From a virus: a stretch of DNA of 25,184 bases. The stretch's first letter is position 1. The number at the start of each line of letters is the position of its first letter. Below the pieces are notes generated by a model. That model did no database searches, was not told the DNA's origin, and saw only the letters and a program-made list of their open reading frames with translations. Position numbers and translations under genes: made by a program. This document shows, piece by piece, positions 14,072 through 19,267 of the stretch. The stretch spans positions 1 through 25,184 of IMG/VR virus record IMGVR_UViG_3300046559_000397, one strand, 5' to 3'.

Positions 14072-14235
14072 ATTATGTCCTTTCGTCCAACAACTCTAAA
14101 AACAGTTACACATCAAAACGTTAAGCACCCTACCCTACCGGACACACCCTTAAACCGTTCTTTTACACAGCTTCAACGTGTGAAATAAAAACGCATTTTT
14201 CGGACGAAATACATTAAATCCGACCTGTTAACAAA

Positions 14236-14263
14236 AAAGGCCTAGCAAACCTGCTAGGCCTTT
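14236..14263 (-). terminator. Rho-independent terminator for the 14286-14801 minus operon
   Basis: A perfect 12-bp stem AAAGGCCTAGCA / TGCTAGGCCTTT encloses the 4-nt loop AACC. Reading on the minus strand the stem is followed by TTTTTT (six Ts including the stem end), giving a strong intrinsic terminator. It lies about 20 nt beyond the stop of the 96-aa gene. In the plus direction only three Ts follow, so it is weaker there. Confidence 0.85.
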
Positions 14264-14285
14264 CCGCATTTGATGTCGCCGGCCG

Positions 14286-14576
14286 TCACACTGGCGCGCC
14301 GTTCGCTTCCAGCCATGCTGTCAGGTCTGCGATGGCTGCCGCACTGTTCTTTGCGTTCCACCGCTTGCCGTAGTCCTTGCCGCAAATCTTACCGGCCGTG
14401 GCCAGCATGTTGGCCGGGCTATAAGCGCTGTTAACCTTCATCCCCGTCTTTGCGTAGAACATCATCGCGCGCCGTACCGCCATCGCGCCGACGACATAGG
14501 GCGGGCTTGTCGGATAGGCCGGCTTCAATCCCAGTGGCGTCATCCCCGGCATTGCTGGTACTTGTGGCGTTTTCAT
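14286..14576 (-). CDS. Hypothetical protein, 96 aa, leader-motif gene
   Basis: This protein has no recognised domain. It starts MKTPQVPAMPGMTPLGLKPA (Pro/Met-rich), then contains YVVGAMAVRRAMMFYAKTGM and ends with a helix SAAAIADLTAWLEANGAPV. It is preceded by the shared leader motif and followed by a strong terminator. It forms a two-gene minus operon with the RMF-like gene, whose stop lies directly before the leader. Function unknown. Confidence 0.68.
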   Translation of the reverse strand: MKTPQVPAMPGMTPLGLKPAYPTSPPYVVGAMAVRRAMMFYAKTGMKVNSAYSPANMLATAGKICGKDYGKRWNAKNSAAAIADLTAWLEANGAPV

Positions 14577-14596
14577 TTGGTTGGTCCTTTTTGGTT
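14577..14596 (-). promoter_or_regulatory. Start-associated leader motif, gene 14576
   Basis: Reads CCAACCAAAAAGGACCA then ACCAAA-ATG on the minus strand. AGGACCA ends 6 nt before the start codon. Confidence 0.85.
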
Positions 14597-14600
14597 GGAG

Positions 14601-14801
14601 TTAAAAACAGCGAATTGCGCTGCTTAGTTTTTGTGTCAATCCGTACTCGCTTACGGTTCCGACATCGACGAATGTTCTTGCCCGGCCATCAACATACCCG
14701 GCCGCATATTCTTGCCCGTACACGGCAACGTCTGGCGGGCAATAGTCCTTGCCGCTTTGCCCGTCGCGATACCCGTCTGCGTAAAAACTTGATTTGGTCA
14801 T
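14601..14801 (-). CDS. RMF-like small protein (ribosome modulation factor-like)
   Basis: This 66-aa protein has the sequence FYADGYRDGQSGKDYCPPDV and then YGQEYAAGYVDGRAR. The arrangement GYxxGxxGxxxxCP followed by a second GYxxG/A helix is like ribosome modulation factor (GYQAGIAG...CPY...GW.EA), the protein that dimerises and silences ribosomes in stationary phase. Many phages carry RMF-like proteins, whose roles are mostly unproven. Calling it RMF-like is inference from this pattern; the C-terminal third (VSEYGLTQKLSSAIRCF) does not resemble RMF. Driven by the minus promoter at 14982-15009 and the shared leader. Confidence 0.58.
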   Translation of the reverse strand: MTKSSFYADGYRDGQSGKDYCPPDVAVYGQEYAAGYVDGRARTFVDVGTVSEYGLTQKLSSAIRCF

Positions 14802-14825
14802 TTGCTTTGGTCCTTTCTCAGTTGG
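14802..14825 (-). promoter_or_regulatory. Start-associated leader motif, gene 14801
   Basis: Reads CCAACTGAGAAAGGACCA then AAGCAA-ATG on the minus strand. It is the most diverged first half (CCAACTGA), but the AGGACCA block and 6-nt spacing are kept. Confidence 0.78.
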
Positions 14826-14981
14826 TTGCGGTTTTTAACATCCGGCCGCCATGCTGTCAATAGGTGTATATGCTCAATTAGTCTAATAGGCCATTTGACC
14901 CTACAAGCCTTTAAAAAACCTCCCCGCTACCTGCTATCCCCGCACCGCCTTTAAACCCGCCCACGGCCATCCTTGCGGCTC

Positions 14982-15009
14982 ATTGTAAACCGTTCTTTTA
15001 CCTAGTCAA
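14982..15009 (-). promoter_or_regulatory. Predicted minus-strand sigma70 promoter
   Basis: On the minus strand TTGACT (15009-15004) and TACAAT (14987-14982) are separated by 16 bp, matching the consensus at 5/6 and 5/6. It points to the 14801 and 14576 genes. A second candidate -35, TTGACA (14860-14855), lies closer but has only a weak -10 (TTAAAA). Confidence 0.6.
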
Positions 15010-15048
15010 TTCGCCACTGTTATGGAACATTTAGACCATATAACCCTA

Positions 15049-15078
15049 TTGACACCATACACGATAAGGGCATATAAC
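15049..15078 (+). promoter_or_regulatory. Predicted strong sigma70 promoter for the ardC-like gene
   Basis: TTGACA (15049-15054, 6/6) and TATAAC (15073-15078, 5/6) are separated by 18 bp. The ATG is 32 bp further on. CCCTATTG at 15044-15051 recurs at 17543-17550. Confidence 0.72.
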
Positions 15079-15089
15079 CATCACAGCGA

Positions 15090-15109
15090 CCAACCAAGGA
15101 CCAAGGACC
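15090..15109 (+). promoter_or_regulatory. Start-associated leader motif, gene 15110
   Basis: Reads CCAACCAAGGACCA then AGGACC-ATG. The AGGACC block is doubled here, as at 16773. Confidence 0.88.
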
Positions 15110-16003
15110 ATGAAAAAAGACCTGTACCAGACAGTAACAAACCGAATTCTTTCTGAACTGGAAAAAGGCTGTGTGCCATGGGTCAAGCCATGGGCAGCGA
15201 CAGCCGGTGCCAATCAACCTTGCAATGCGGATACCGGCCGGCCGTATTCGGGCGTCAATATCATCCTGATTTGGCAAGCCATGGCATCTAATCCGCAGTG
15301 GACGACTCCCCGCTTCCTGACGTTCAAGCAATGCCAAGCGCTAGGCGGACACGTCAAAAAGGATGAGCACGGCATACAGGTTTACTTTGTGAAGCCGCTA
15401 CTGGTTAAGGGCAAGAAAGAACAGCCAGCCGGTGATGAAGAATTGAAGCGCATCACCATGTTGCGCGAATTCACCGTTTTCAACGTCGCCCAATGCGACA
15501 ACTTGCCGGCCCGTTGCCTTGGCACAGTCGCGCCAAAAATCAGGAACAAGGACAGCCGCGACTCTACCGTTGACTCATTCATTGCCACGCTTGGCAGCGA
15601 CTTGAGGCATGGCGAGGACCGGGCTTACTACGCTTCCAGCCATGACTTTGTGATGTTGCCTAACTTCCAAGACTTCAAAGGCGCTGACCATTACTATGCG
15701 ACAAGCTTCCATGAACACGGCCATTGGACTGGCAACGAAAAGCGGCTTAACCGCGAATTCGGAAAGCGCTTTGGCGACAAGGCCTATGCGGCGGAAGAAT
15801 TGGTCGCTGAACTCACAGCGGCTTTCCTTTGCGCTGAATTCGGTATCGACGGCGATTTGCGCCATGCGGCCTATGTGTCGAACTGGATTGCTATTCTAAA
15901 GTCAGACTCCAAAGCATTCTTCACAGCGGCAAGCGCTGCACAAAAGGCCGCCGATTATATGCGCGGCCTTGCACTCGCAGAGCCGCTTGCAGTCGCGGCC
16001 TAG
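15110..16003 (+). CDS. ArdC-like anti-restriction protein with zincin-type metallopeptidase domain
   Basis: This 297-aa protein has the two-domain ArdC layout. The N-terminal domain (residues 1-130) starts MKKDLYQTVTNRILSELEKG, carries PWVKPW near 23-28 and RPYSGVNIILIW near 44-55, typical of the ssDNA-binding ArdC domain. The C-terminal metallopeptidase-like domain has HEHGH at 201-205 (HExxH, in FHEHGHWTGN) and a downstream Glu cluster AAEELVAELTAAF near 227-239 that may give the third zinc ligand. ArdC-type proteins protect incoming DNA from restriction enzymes, usually by binding DNA. It is headed by the strongest promoter in the module. A GC-rich hairpin follows the stop. Confidence 0.88.
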   Translation: MKKDLYQTVTNRILSELEKGCVPWVKPWAATAGANQPCNADTGRPYSGVNIILIWQAMASNPQWTTPRFLTFKQCQALGGHVKKDEHGIQVYFVKPLLVKGKKEQPAGDEELKRITMLREFTVFNVAQCDNLPARCLGTVAPKIRNKDSRDSTVDSFIATLGSDLRHGEDRAYYASSHDFVMLPNFQDFKGADHYYATSFHEHGHWTGNEKRLNREFGKRFGDKAYAAEELVAELTAAFLCAEFGIDGDLRHAAYVSNWIAILKSDSKAFFTAASAAQKAADYMRGLALAEPLAVAA

Positions 16004-16005
16004 TC

Positions 16006-16049
16006 GCTATCTAGCACGGCCGGCGCAATGCCGGCCGTGTCGGGATAGC
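16006..16049 (+). terminator. Strong GC hairpin between the ardC-like and next gene
   Basis: The inner stem CACGGCCGGC (16015-16024) / GCCGGCCGTG (16030-16039) is perfect with loop GCAAT. Outside it GCTATC (16006-16011) pairs with GATAGC (16044-16049). There is no T-run, so it may be an RNA-stability or attenuation element rather than a classical terminator. A related stem occurs at 17182-17218. Confidence 0.7.
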
Positions 16050-16064
16050 ATCTAAGGCTATCGA

Positions 16065-16083
16065 CCAACCAAGGACCAAGACA
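16065..16083 (+). promoter_or_regulatory. Start-associated leader motif, gene 16084
   Basis: Reads CCAACCAAGGACCAAGACA-ATG; identical over all 19 bases to the leader of gene 17262. Confidence 0.9.
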
Positions 16084-16356
16084 ATGCCGAGCAAAAAGAA
16101 CGTCTGGCGCAAACGCGGCCGCCTTGAATTCCGCCGCGAAACGAAACGCTATAGCGACGGGACTCCATGGGGCATTGATGTGCTCTATGTCCGCGTGAAA
16201 AAGCGCGACTGCGCCATCGTCGAACCTTTTGAGCTAACCAGCTACCGCGAACAAGGCAAAACGCTTTCTGTCCTGCCATCGCTAGGCAGCACATACCGCA
16301 TTGATAGGCCGGCCAGAATTCCGGCCATCATCCGCGCAAGCTTGCGCGGCCTGTAG
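16084..16356 (+). CDS. Hypothetical protein, 90 aa, leader-motif gene
   Basis: The product begins MPSKKNVWRKRGRLEFRRET and is basic and beta-leaning: DGTPWGIDVLYVRVKKRD then EPFELTSYREQGKTLSVLPS. It ends IPAIIRASLRGL. No domain is recognised. Its shared leader places it in the same set as the ardC-like gene. Function unknown. Confidence 0.68.
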   Translation: MPSKKNVWRKRGRLEFRRETKRYSDGTPWGIDVLYVRVKKRDCAIVEPFELTSYREQGKTLSVLPSLGSTYRIDRPARIPAIIRASLRGL

Positions 16357-16379
16357 CCAACCAACCAAGGACCAACGCT
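16357..16379 (+). promoter_or_regulatory. Start-associated leader motif, gene 16380
   Basis: Reads CCAACCAACCAAGGACCA then ACGCT-ATG. The leader begins one base after the stop of the previous gene, with an extra CCAA unit. Confidence 0.88.
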
Positions 16380-16730
16380 ATGACCCTCACAAAGCGATTA
16401 CAGGCTGACAAGGCGCGCACCATGCGCGACCCCACCAGAAACGAAATGCTTACCTTTCTCGCCGGCTTTTATCCCGGCGAGGCAGACCAATTTGACCGTG
16501 AGGCCGCAATCTACTGGTTTGCAAACGACTGGCATGGCGGACAATGGTCAAATCTTTATGCGGCCTTGTGTGCCTCGATGTACCGGCCGGGCCTGACCAG
16601 CAATGGAGTCCTGCCCGGCAGCATGGCGGCCATGCTCTATGAAGAATTGCAAGCGCGCTATTGCGAGGTGGCAGAGGATAAAGAGGCGCGCATTGCACGC
16701 CACTGCGAAGCTGATGAGCCGCACCGTTGA
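16380..16730 (+). CDS. Hypothetical protein, 116 aa, leader-motif gene
   Basis: Residues about 25-95 contain FLAGFYPGEADQFDREAAIY, WFANDWHGGQWSNLYAALCA and SMYRPGLTSNGVLPGSMAAM. This conserved-looking WSNLYAALCAS.YRPG core is familiar from rhizobial phage/prophage hypotheticals (recalled), with no function assigned. The C-terminus is a charged helix (AEDKEARIARHCEADEPHR). Likely a soluble folded protein. Leader motif directly upstream. Confidence 0.7.
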   Translation: MTLTKRLQADKARTMRDPTRNEMLTFLAGFYPGEADQFDREAAIYWFANDWHGGQWSNLYAALCASMYRPGLTSNGVLPGSMAAMLYEELQARYCEVAEDKEARIARHCEADEPHR

Positions 16731-16746
16731 ACATATCAGGCAGACT

Positions 16747-16772
16747 CCAACCAACCAAAAGGACCAAGGACC
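16747..16772 (+). promoter_or_regulatory. Start-associated leader motif, gene 16773
   Basis: Reads CCAACCAACCAAAAGGACCA then AGGACC-ATG, with a doubled AGGACC as at 15090-15109. Confidence 0.88.
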
Positions 16773-17165
16773 ATGTGGAAATTTTACGACGCATTCACGC
16801 AACGCAGCGAGGGTTACCAGCCGCAGCAAGGCCCGATGCCATTAAAGCGCTGGATAGCGGACGGCAAGCGCCACAAGCTGCACTACCGCGCACCCAAGCG
16901 CCCGAAAGTCACGCCAACCACCGACTCGCAATTTGAGCGCAAGGCCGCCGACTATGCCCGATGGCTTGCCAAGCGCGACGGGATTGTGTTGCCCAACACA
17001 TACAGCGTTAGCGTGATCTGGTCAGGTGTGAGCGCTAACAACGCGTCCCGATGGGAGCGCAGAATTCGCGCCGTGACTTTCGGGACCGTGACAATCGACC
17101 TGCCTAACTGGGACTTCATACCGGAGTCCTTGGCAGAGTCGGAACCACTGCAAGAGGCGGCCTAA
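16773..17165 (+). CDS. Hypothetical protein, 130 aa, leader-motif gene
   Basis: The first 50 residues are very basic (KRWIADGKRHKLHYRAPKRP), followed by a helix ERKAADYARWLAKRDGIVLP and a beta-like segment NTYSVSVIWSGVSANNASRW, then an acidic C-terminal tail ending EPLQEAA. The basic start could bind nucleic acid; this is inference. No family recognised. A hairpin follows the stop. Confidence 0.66.
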   Translation: MWKFYDAFTQRSEGYQPQQGPMPLKRWIADGKRHKLHYRAPKRPKVTPTTDSQFERKAADYARWLAKRDGIVLPNTYSVSVIWSGVSANNASRWERRIRAVTFGTVTIDLPNWDFIPESLAESEPLQEAA

Positions 17166-17181
17166 TCAGTCGCTATCGCAG

Positions 17182-17218
17182 CACGGCCGCGCAGGTCCGC
17201 CACACCCTGCCGGCCGTG
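17182..17218 (+). terminator. GC hairpin after the 130-aa gene
   Basis: CACGGCCG (17182-17189) and GCAGG (17191-17195) pair with CCTGC and CGGCCGTG (17206-17218), a 13-bp stem with one bulged C and a 10-nt loop. The outer stem repeats CACGGCCG/CGGCCGTG of the 16015-16039 hairpin. There is no T-run. Confidence 0.65.
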
Positions 17219-17239
17219 TCACGATGGCGATGGTGCCGT

Positions 17240-17261
17240 CAACCAACCAAGGACCAAGACA
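17240..17261 (+). promoter_or_regulatory. Start-associated leader motif, gene 17262
   Basis: Reads CAACCAACCAAGGACCA then AGACA-ATG; the 19 bases before ATG equal those of gene 16084. Confidence 0.9.
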
Positions 17262-17534
17262 ATGGCGAAGCTTATTCTATCGACCTACAACGCCCAACGT
17301 TCAAATGGCTTTCTGCAAGTCGCGCTTAGTATCGGCAGCGATGGGCCGCTGCCGTCAAAGACGGTAGAAATTAAACGCACCATAGATGCGGCGGCCGAAC
17401 TGGAAACCTACAAACAAGAGGCGGCCGCGCTTGGAATTCCGCTTGTCGTTTCCTTGCGGATTGCCAGAGGCGACCGTTCGCCGAACGGCTTTGATGCGTT
17501 CAATGCCGCCGGCTTCCATCCTGTTAACGTCTAA
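17262..17534 (+). CDS. Hypothetical protein, 90 aa, leader-motif gene
   Basis: MAKLILSTYNAQRSNGFLQV leads a strand-rich start, then SKTVEIKRTIDAAAELETYK and EAAALGIPLVVSLRIARGDR, finally GFDAFNAAGFHPVNV. An alpha/beta small domain is likely. No family recognised. It is followed by a perfect 12-bp hairpin at 17541-17570. Confidence 0.66.
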   Translation: MAKLILSTYNAQRSNGFLQVALSIGSDGPLPSKTVEIKRTIDAAAELETYKQEAAALGIPLVVSLRIARGDRSPNGFDAFNAAGFHPVNV

Positions 17535-17540
17535 GCCATT

Positions 17541-17570
17541 AGCCCTATTGCCTTGGTAGGCAATAGGGCT
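17541..17570 (+). terminator. Perfect 12-bp hairpin after the 90-aa gene
   Basis: AGCCCTATTGCC (17541-17552) pairs exactly with GGCAATAGGGCT (17559-17570) around loop TTGGTA. Only ATATA follows, so termination is uncertain. The same stretch contains CCCTATTG as in the promoter at 15044-15051, and TTGCCT-16-TATATA could be a weak promoter for the next gene. Confidence 0.65.
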
Positions 17571-17584
17571 ATATACCCCAACCG

Positions 17585-17606
17585 ACAACCAGCAAGGACC
17601 ATAGAC
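17585..17606 (+). promoter_or_regulatory. Start-associated leader motif, gene 17607
   Basis: Reads ACAACCAGCAAGGACCA then TAGAC-ATG. The first half is diverged (ACAACCAGC), but AGGACCA and its 5-nt distance are kept. Confidence 0.78.
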
Positions 17607-18065
17607 ATGACCCGTTTTGTCGAAGCGCACGATCTGGAACCGTATGCAATCAATACCGGCGAATTCTACCAGACGCACCTTGCCCTAGTTGGCAAGGATT
17701 TAGGCGAGTGGATGGAGCACGTTCGCCAAAAGGTCCTAACACGGTACTGCAAAGAAATTGAGCCGGTGAAGCTGGCAAACGATGTCAACATCGCCGTGGC
17801 CACCAAGCTGATGGGCTACTACATCCGCCACACCAACGAGTCGAAGGCGCTGGCAGACTCAGAGCGTAGCGGATTGCCGCCGACGCCGTGGGAATTCCGG
17901 GGCAACGGCGACACGTTTGCCATCGTGGACAAAAACGACAGGCTTGTTTTTGAACTGCCCTACATCGAGGAAACCGACAAGGAGCCGCTAGACACAGCAA
18001 GCGGCCGGCTTGTCGTGATGATTGTGGACGCTGTGAATGCAAAGGGACGCAATGACCAAACGTGA
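17607..18065 (+). CDS. Hypothetical protein, 152 aa, leader-motif gene
   Basis: The protein begins MTRFVEAHDLEPYAINTGEF. It has a helical middle (GEWMEHVRQKVLTRYCKEIE, then DVNIAVATKLMGYYIRHTNE) and a beta C-terminal half (WEFRGNGDTFAIVDKNDRLV, then SGRLVVMIVDAVNAKG). The start at 17607 is chosen from the leader, not the longer frame from 17553 that crosses the hairpin. No family recognised. The next gene's ATG lies inside its final codons. Confidence 0.68.
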   Translation: MTRFVEAHDLEPYAINTGEFYQTHLALVGKDLGEWMEHVRQKVLTRYCKEIEPVKLANDVNIAVATKLMGYYIRHTNESKALADSERSGLPPTPWEFRGNGDTFAIVDKNDRLVFELPYIEETDKEPLDTASGRLVVMIVDAVNAKGRNDQT

Positions 18066-18252
18066 ATTCCTAGCAGCGCTTAAAGAATTGCACCTTGGCA
18101 CTGCCAGCAAAGCGACCGTGCGCGCGCTTGGCGTGACCGTGACGCAGATTCAGCGGCTGGCATCCGGCCGGCAACGTGTCACGCGCCAGCTAGAACTGTT
18201 GCTTCATATGTATCGCAAGCACGGCATCCCCAAACAGGTGCCGGGTGAGTAG
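18052..18252 (+). CDS. Small helix-turn-helix-like protein, 66 aa
   Basis: MTKREFLAALKELHLGTASK precedes ATVRALGVTVTQIQRLASGR and VTRQLELLLHMYRKHGIPKQ. The middle resembles an HTH that joins a LGVTVTQIQRLASG helix pair, like small Cro-type phage regulators. AGGGA lies 4-8 nt before ATG 18052. It overlaps the preceding gene by 14 nt and lacks the CCAACCAA leader, unlike neighbours. It may regulate the module. Confidence 0.65.
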   Translation: MTKREFLAALKELHLGTASKATVRALGVTVTQIQRLASGRQRVTRQLELLLHMYRKHGIPKQVPGE

Positions 18253-18319
18253 TACCGCCCTGCCAATGGCCGGCATCATCGCCATTGTCTTGTGGATCAT
18301 TTTTGATGATGCGTTCTAA
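18245..18319 (+). CDS. Possible 24-aa membrane peptide
   Basis: A GTG start at 18245, overlapping the previous stop region, gives VSSTALPMAGIIAIVLWIIF then DDAF, one hydrophobic helix with an acidic end. There is no clear separate ribosome site, but PGE-TAG coupling is possible. The stop lies at the start of the next leader. Weakly supported. Confidence 0.35.
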   Translation: MSSTALPMAGIIAIVLWIIFDDAF

Positions 18320-18339
18320 CCAACCAAAGGACCAAACAA
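18317..18339 (+). promoter_or_regulatory. Start-associated leader motif, gene 18340
   Basis: Reads TAACCAACCAAAGGACCA then AACAA-ATG. This is the last copy of the motif on the plus strand. Confidence 0.88.
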
Positions 18340-18423
18340 ATGATTCTGATTCTCCTGCTGGGCCTCTTGGCTTGGCTCATCATCCACGTCGTTGTCTGGT
18401 GGATCACCAAGGAGTCGGCGTGA
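18340..18423 (+). CDS. 27-aa single-pass membrane peptide with leader motif
   Basis: The frame MILILLLGLLAWLIIHVVVW then WITKESA is one membrane helix with two Lys/Glu at the end. Having a full copy of the shared leader makes it much more convincing than length alone would. Its stop overlaps the next ATG (TGATG). Confidence 0.7.
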   Translation: MILILLLGLLAWLIIHVVVWWITKESA

Positions 18424-18632
18424 TGGACTGGGTCGTAGGGATTGCCGTTTTGTATGGCCTTTATTGGCTGGCCCACAAAATGATCGACGTTTTTTTATAT
18501 CCGCCAGAGGTTAGGGCGGAAGAAGCGAGGCGCGAAGCTGAATGGGAGGCCACTCGCAAGAGTTACGAAGCCATGCAGGAGCTACAATTCCGCAACCGTA
18601 TGGAAGAAGCGAAGCGACAGGCACGACCATGA
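18423..18632 (+). CDS. Small membrane-anchored coiled-coil protein, 69 aa
   Basis: An N-terminal membrane helix [20 protein letters not shown] is followed by a charged, Glu/Arg-rich helix ([20 protein letters not shown] then [20 protein letters not shown]). The topology suggests an inner-membrane anchor with a cytoplasmic coiled coil. ATG at 18423 is coupled to the previous stop, and its own stop to the recombinase start (ATGA). Function unknown. Confidence 0.66.
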   Translation: MDWVVGIAVLYGLYWLAHKMIDVFLYPPEVRAEEARREAEWEATRKSYEAMQELQFRNRMEEAKRQARP

Positions 18633-19267
18633 CTAAAGCCGTCATTGCCTACTATCGGGTATCGACGCAGAAGCAAGGCCGCAGCGGGCTGGGCTTGGAA
18701 GCCCAGCGCGCGGCGGTGTTGCGTTTCATCGAAGCCGAACAACTAAAGCTACTGGCGGAATTCACAGAGGTGGAAACCGGCAAAGGCTCAGACGCCCTTG
18801 ACCGTCGCCCGCAGCTTGCCGCCGCCATGCAGGCAGCCAAGAAGCAAGGTGCTTCGATTGTGGTGGCCAAGCTCGACCGCCTTTCCCGCGACGTTGCGTT
18901 TATATCGACGCTGATGGTGCGCAAGGTGCCGTTCATCACCGCCGAATTGGGCACGCAAGCCGACCCGTTCATGCTGCACATCTATGCCGCACTGGCAGAA
19001 CAGGAACGGCGGATGATTAGCCAGCGCACCAAGGCCGCACTCAAGGCCGCCAAGGCGCGCGGTGCCAGAATCGGAACGCCGGACTTTGGAGCAAAGAACA
19101 AAAAGGCCGCAGCCAAGCGGGCGCTGGAACTAAAACCCGTCTTTGTTGAACTGGCAGAATTGAGCGCCAGACAAATCGCGCTGGAATTAAACCGTCGCAA
19201 GGTTGCGACCCCGACCGGCGCGCCATGGTCCGGTAAGACCGTTAGCCGGGTACAGGGGCGGTTGTAG
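18629..19267 (+). CDS. Serine recombinase (resolvase/invertase family)
   Basis: This 212-aa site-specific recombinase has the catalytic domain at the N-terminus: YYRVST with nucleophile Ser12, [25 protein letters not shown] (residues 80-88) and [18 protein letters not shown] (121-138). The C-terminal about 50 residues ([20 protein letters not shown] then [15 protein letters not shown]) look like a short HTH DNA-binding tail. That is the small resolvase/invertase size, not a large serine integrase. It is coupled to the membrane protein upstream and overlaps the convergent ATPase gene by 26 bp. It could resolve, invert or integrate DNA; the target is not visible. Confidence 0.9.
   Translation: MTKAVIAYYRVSTQKQGRSGLGLEAQRAAVLRFIEAEQLKLLAEFTEVETGKGSDALDRRPQLAAAMQAAKKQGASIVVAKLDRLSRDVAFISTLMVRKVPFITAELGTQADPFMLHIYAALAEQERRMISQRTKAALKAAKARGARIGTPDFGAKNKKAAAKRALELKPVFVELAELSARQIALELNRRKVATPTGAPWSGKTVSRVQGRL

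Larger units (their letters stand above)
13958..14285. other. Non-coding AT-rich region with nested inverted repeats
   Basis: About 330 bases without a gene. From left to right it holds GGACGG/GGATTTAA repeats, a 42-bp palindrome (13985-14026), GGATTAAATCC (14040-14050), TTAAATCC copies at 14064-14071 and 14214-14221, GGACG/CGTCC copies at 13959, 13975, 13986, 14021, 14056, 14084 and 14202, and a terminator at 14236-14263. This could be a replication origin or a regulatory or recombination site; the sequence alone does not decide. Confidence 0.55.
14826..15089. promoter_or_regulatory. Divergent promoter region of the leader-motif module
   Basis: About 300 bases between the minus and plus genes, without an ORF. 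It holds the promoters listed separately. A related -35 block, CCTATTGACAnCAT, occurs on the minus strand at about 14851-14864 and on the plus strand at about 15045-15058, giving an inverted pair with 18-19 of 22 matching positions over the longer window. An 8-mer TAGGTGTA at 14861-14868 also occurs, inverted, at 10850-10857 beside the XRE switch. Confidence 0.6.
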
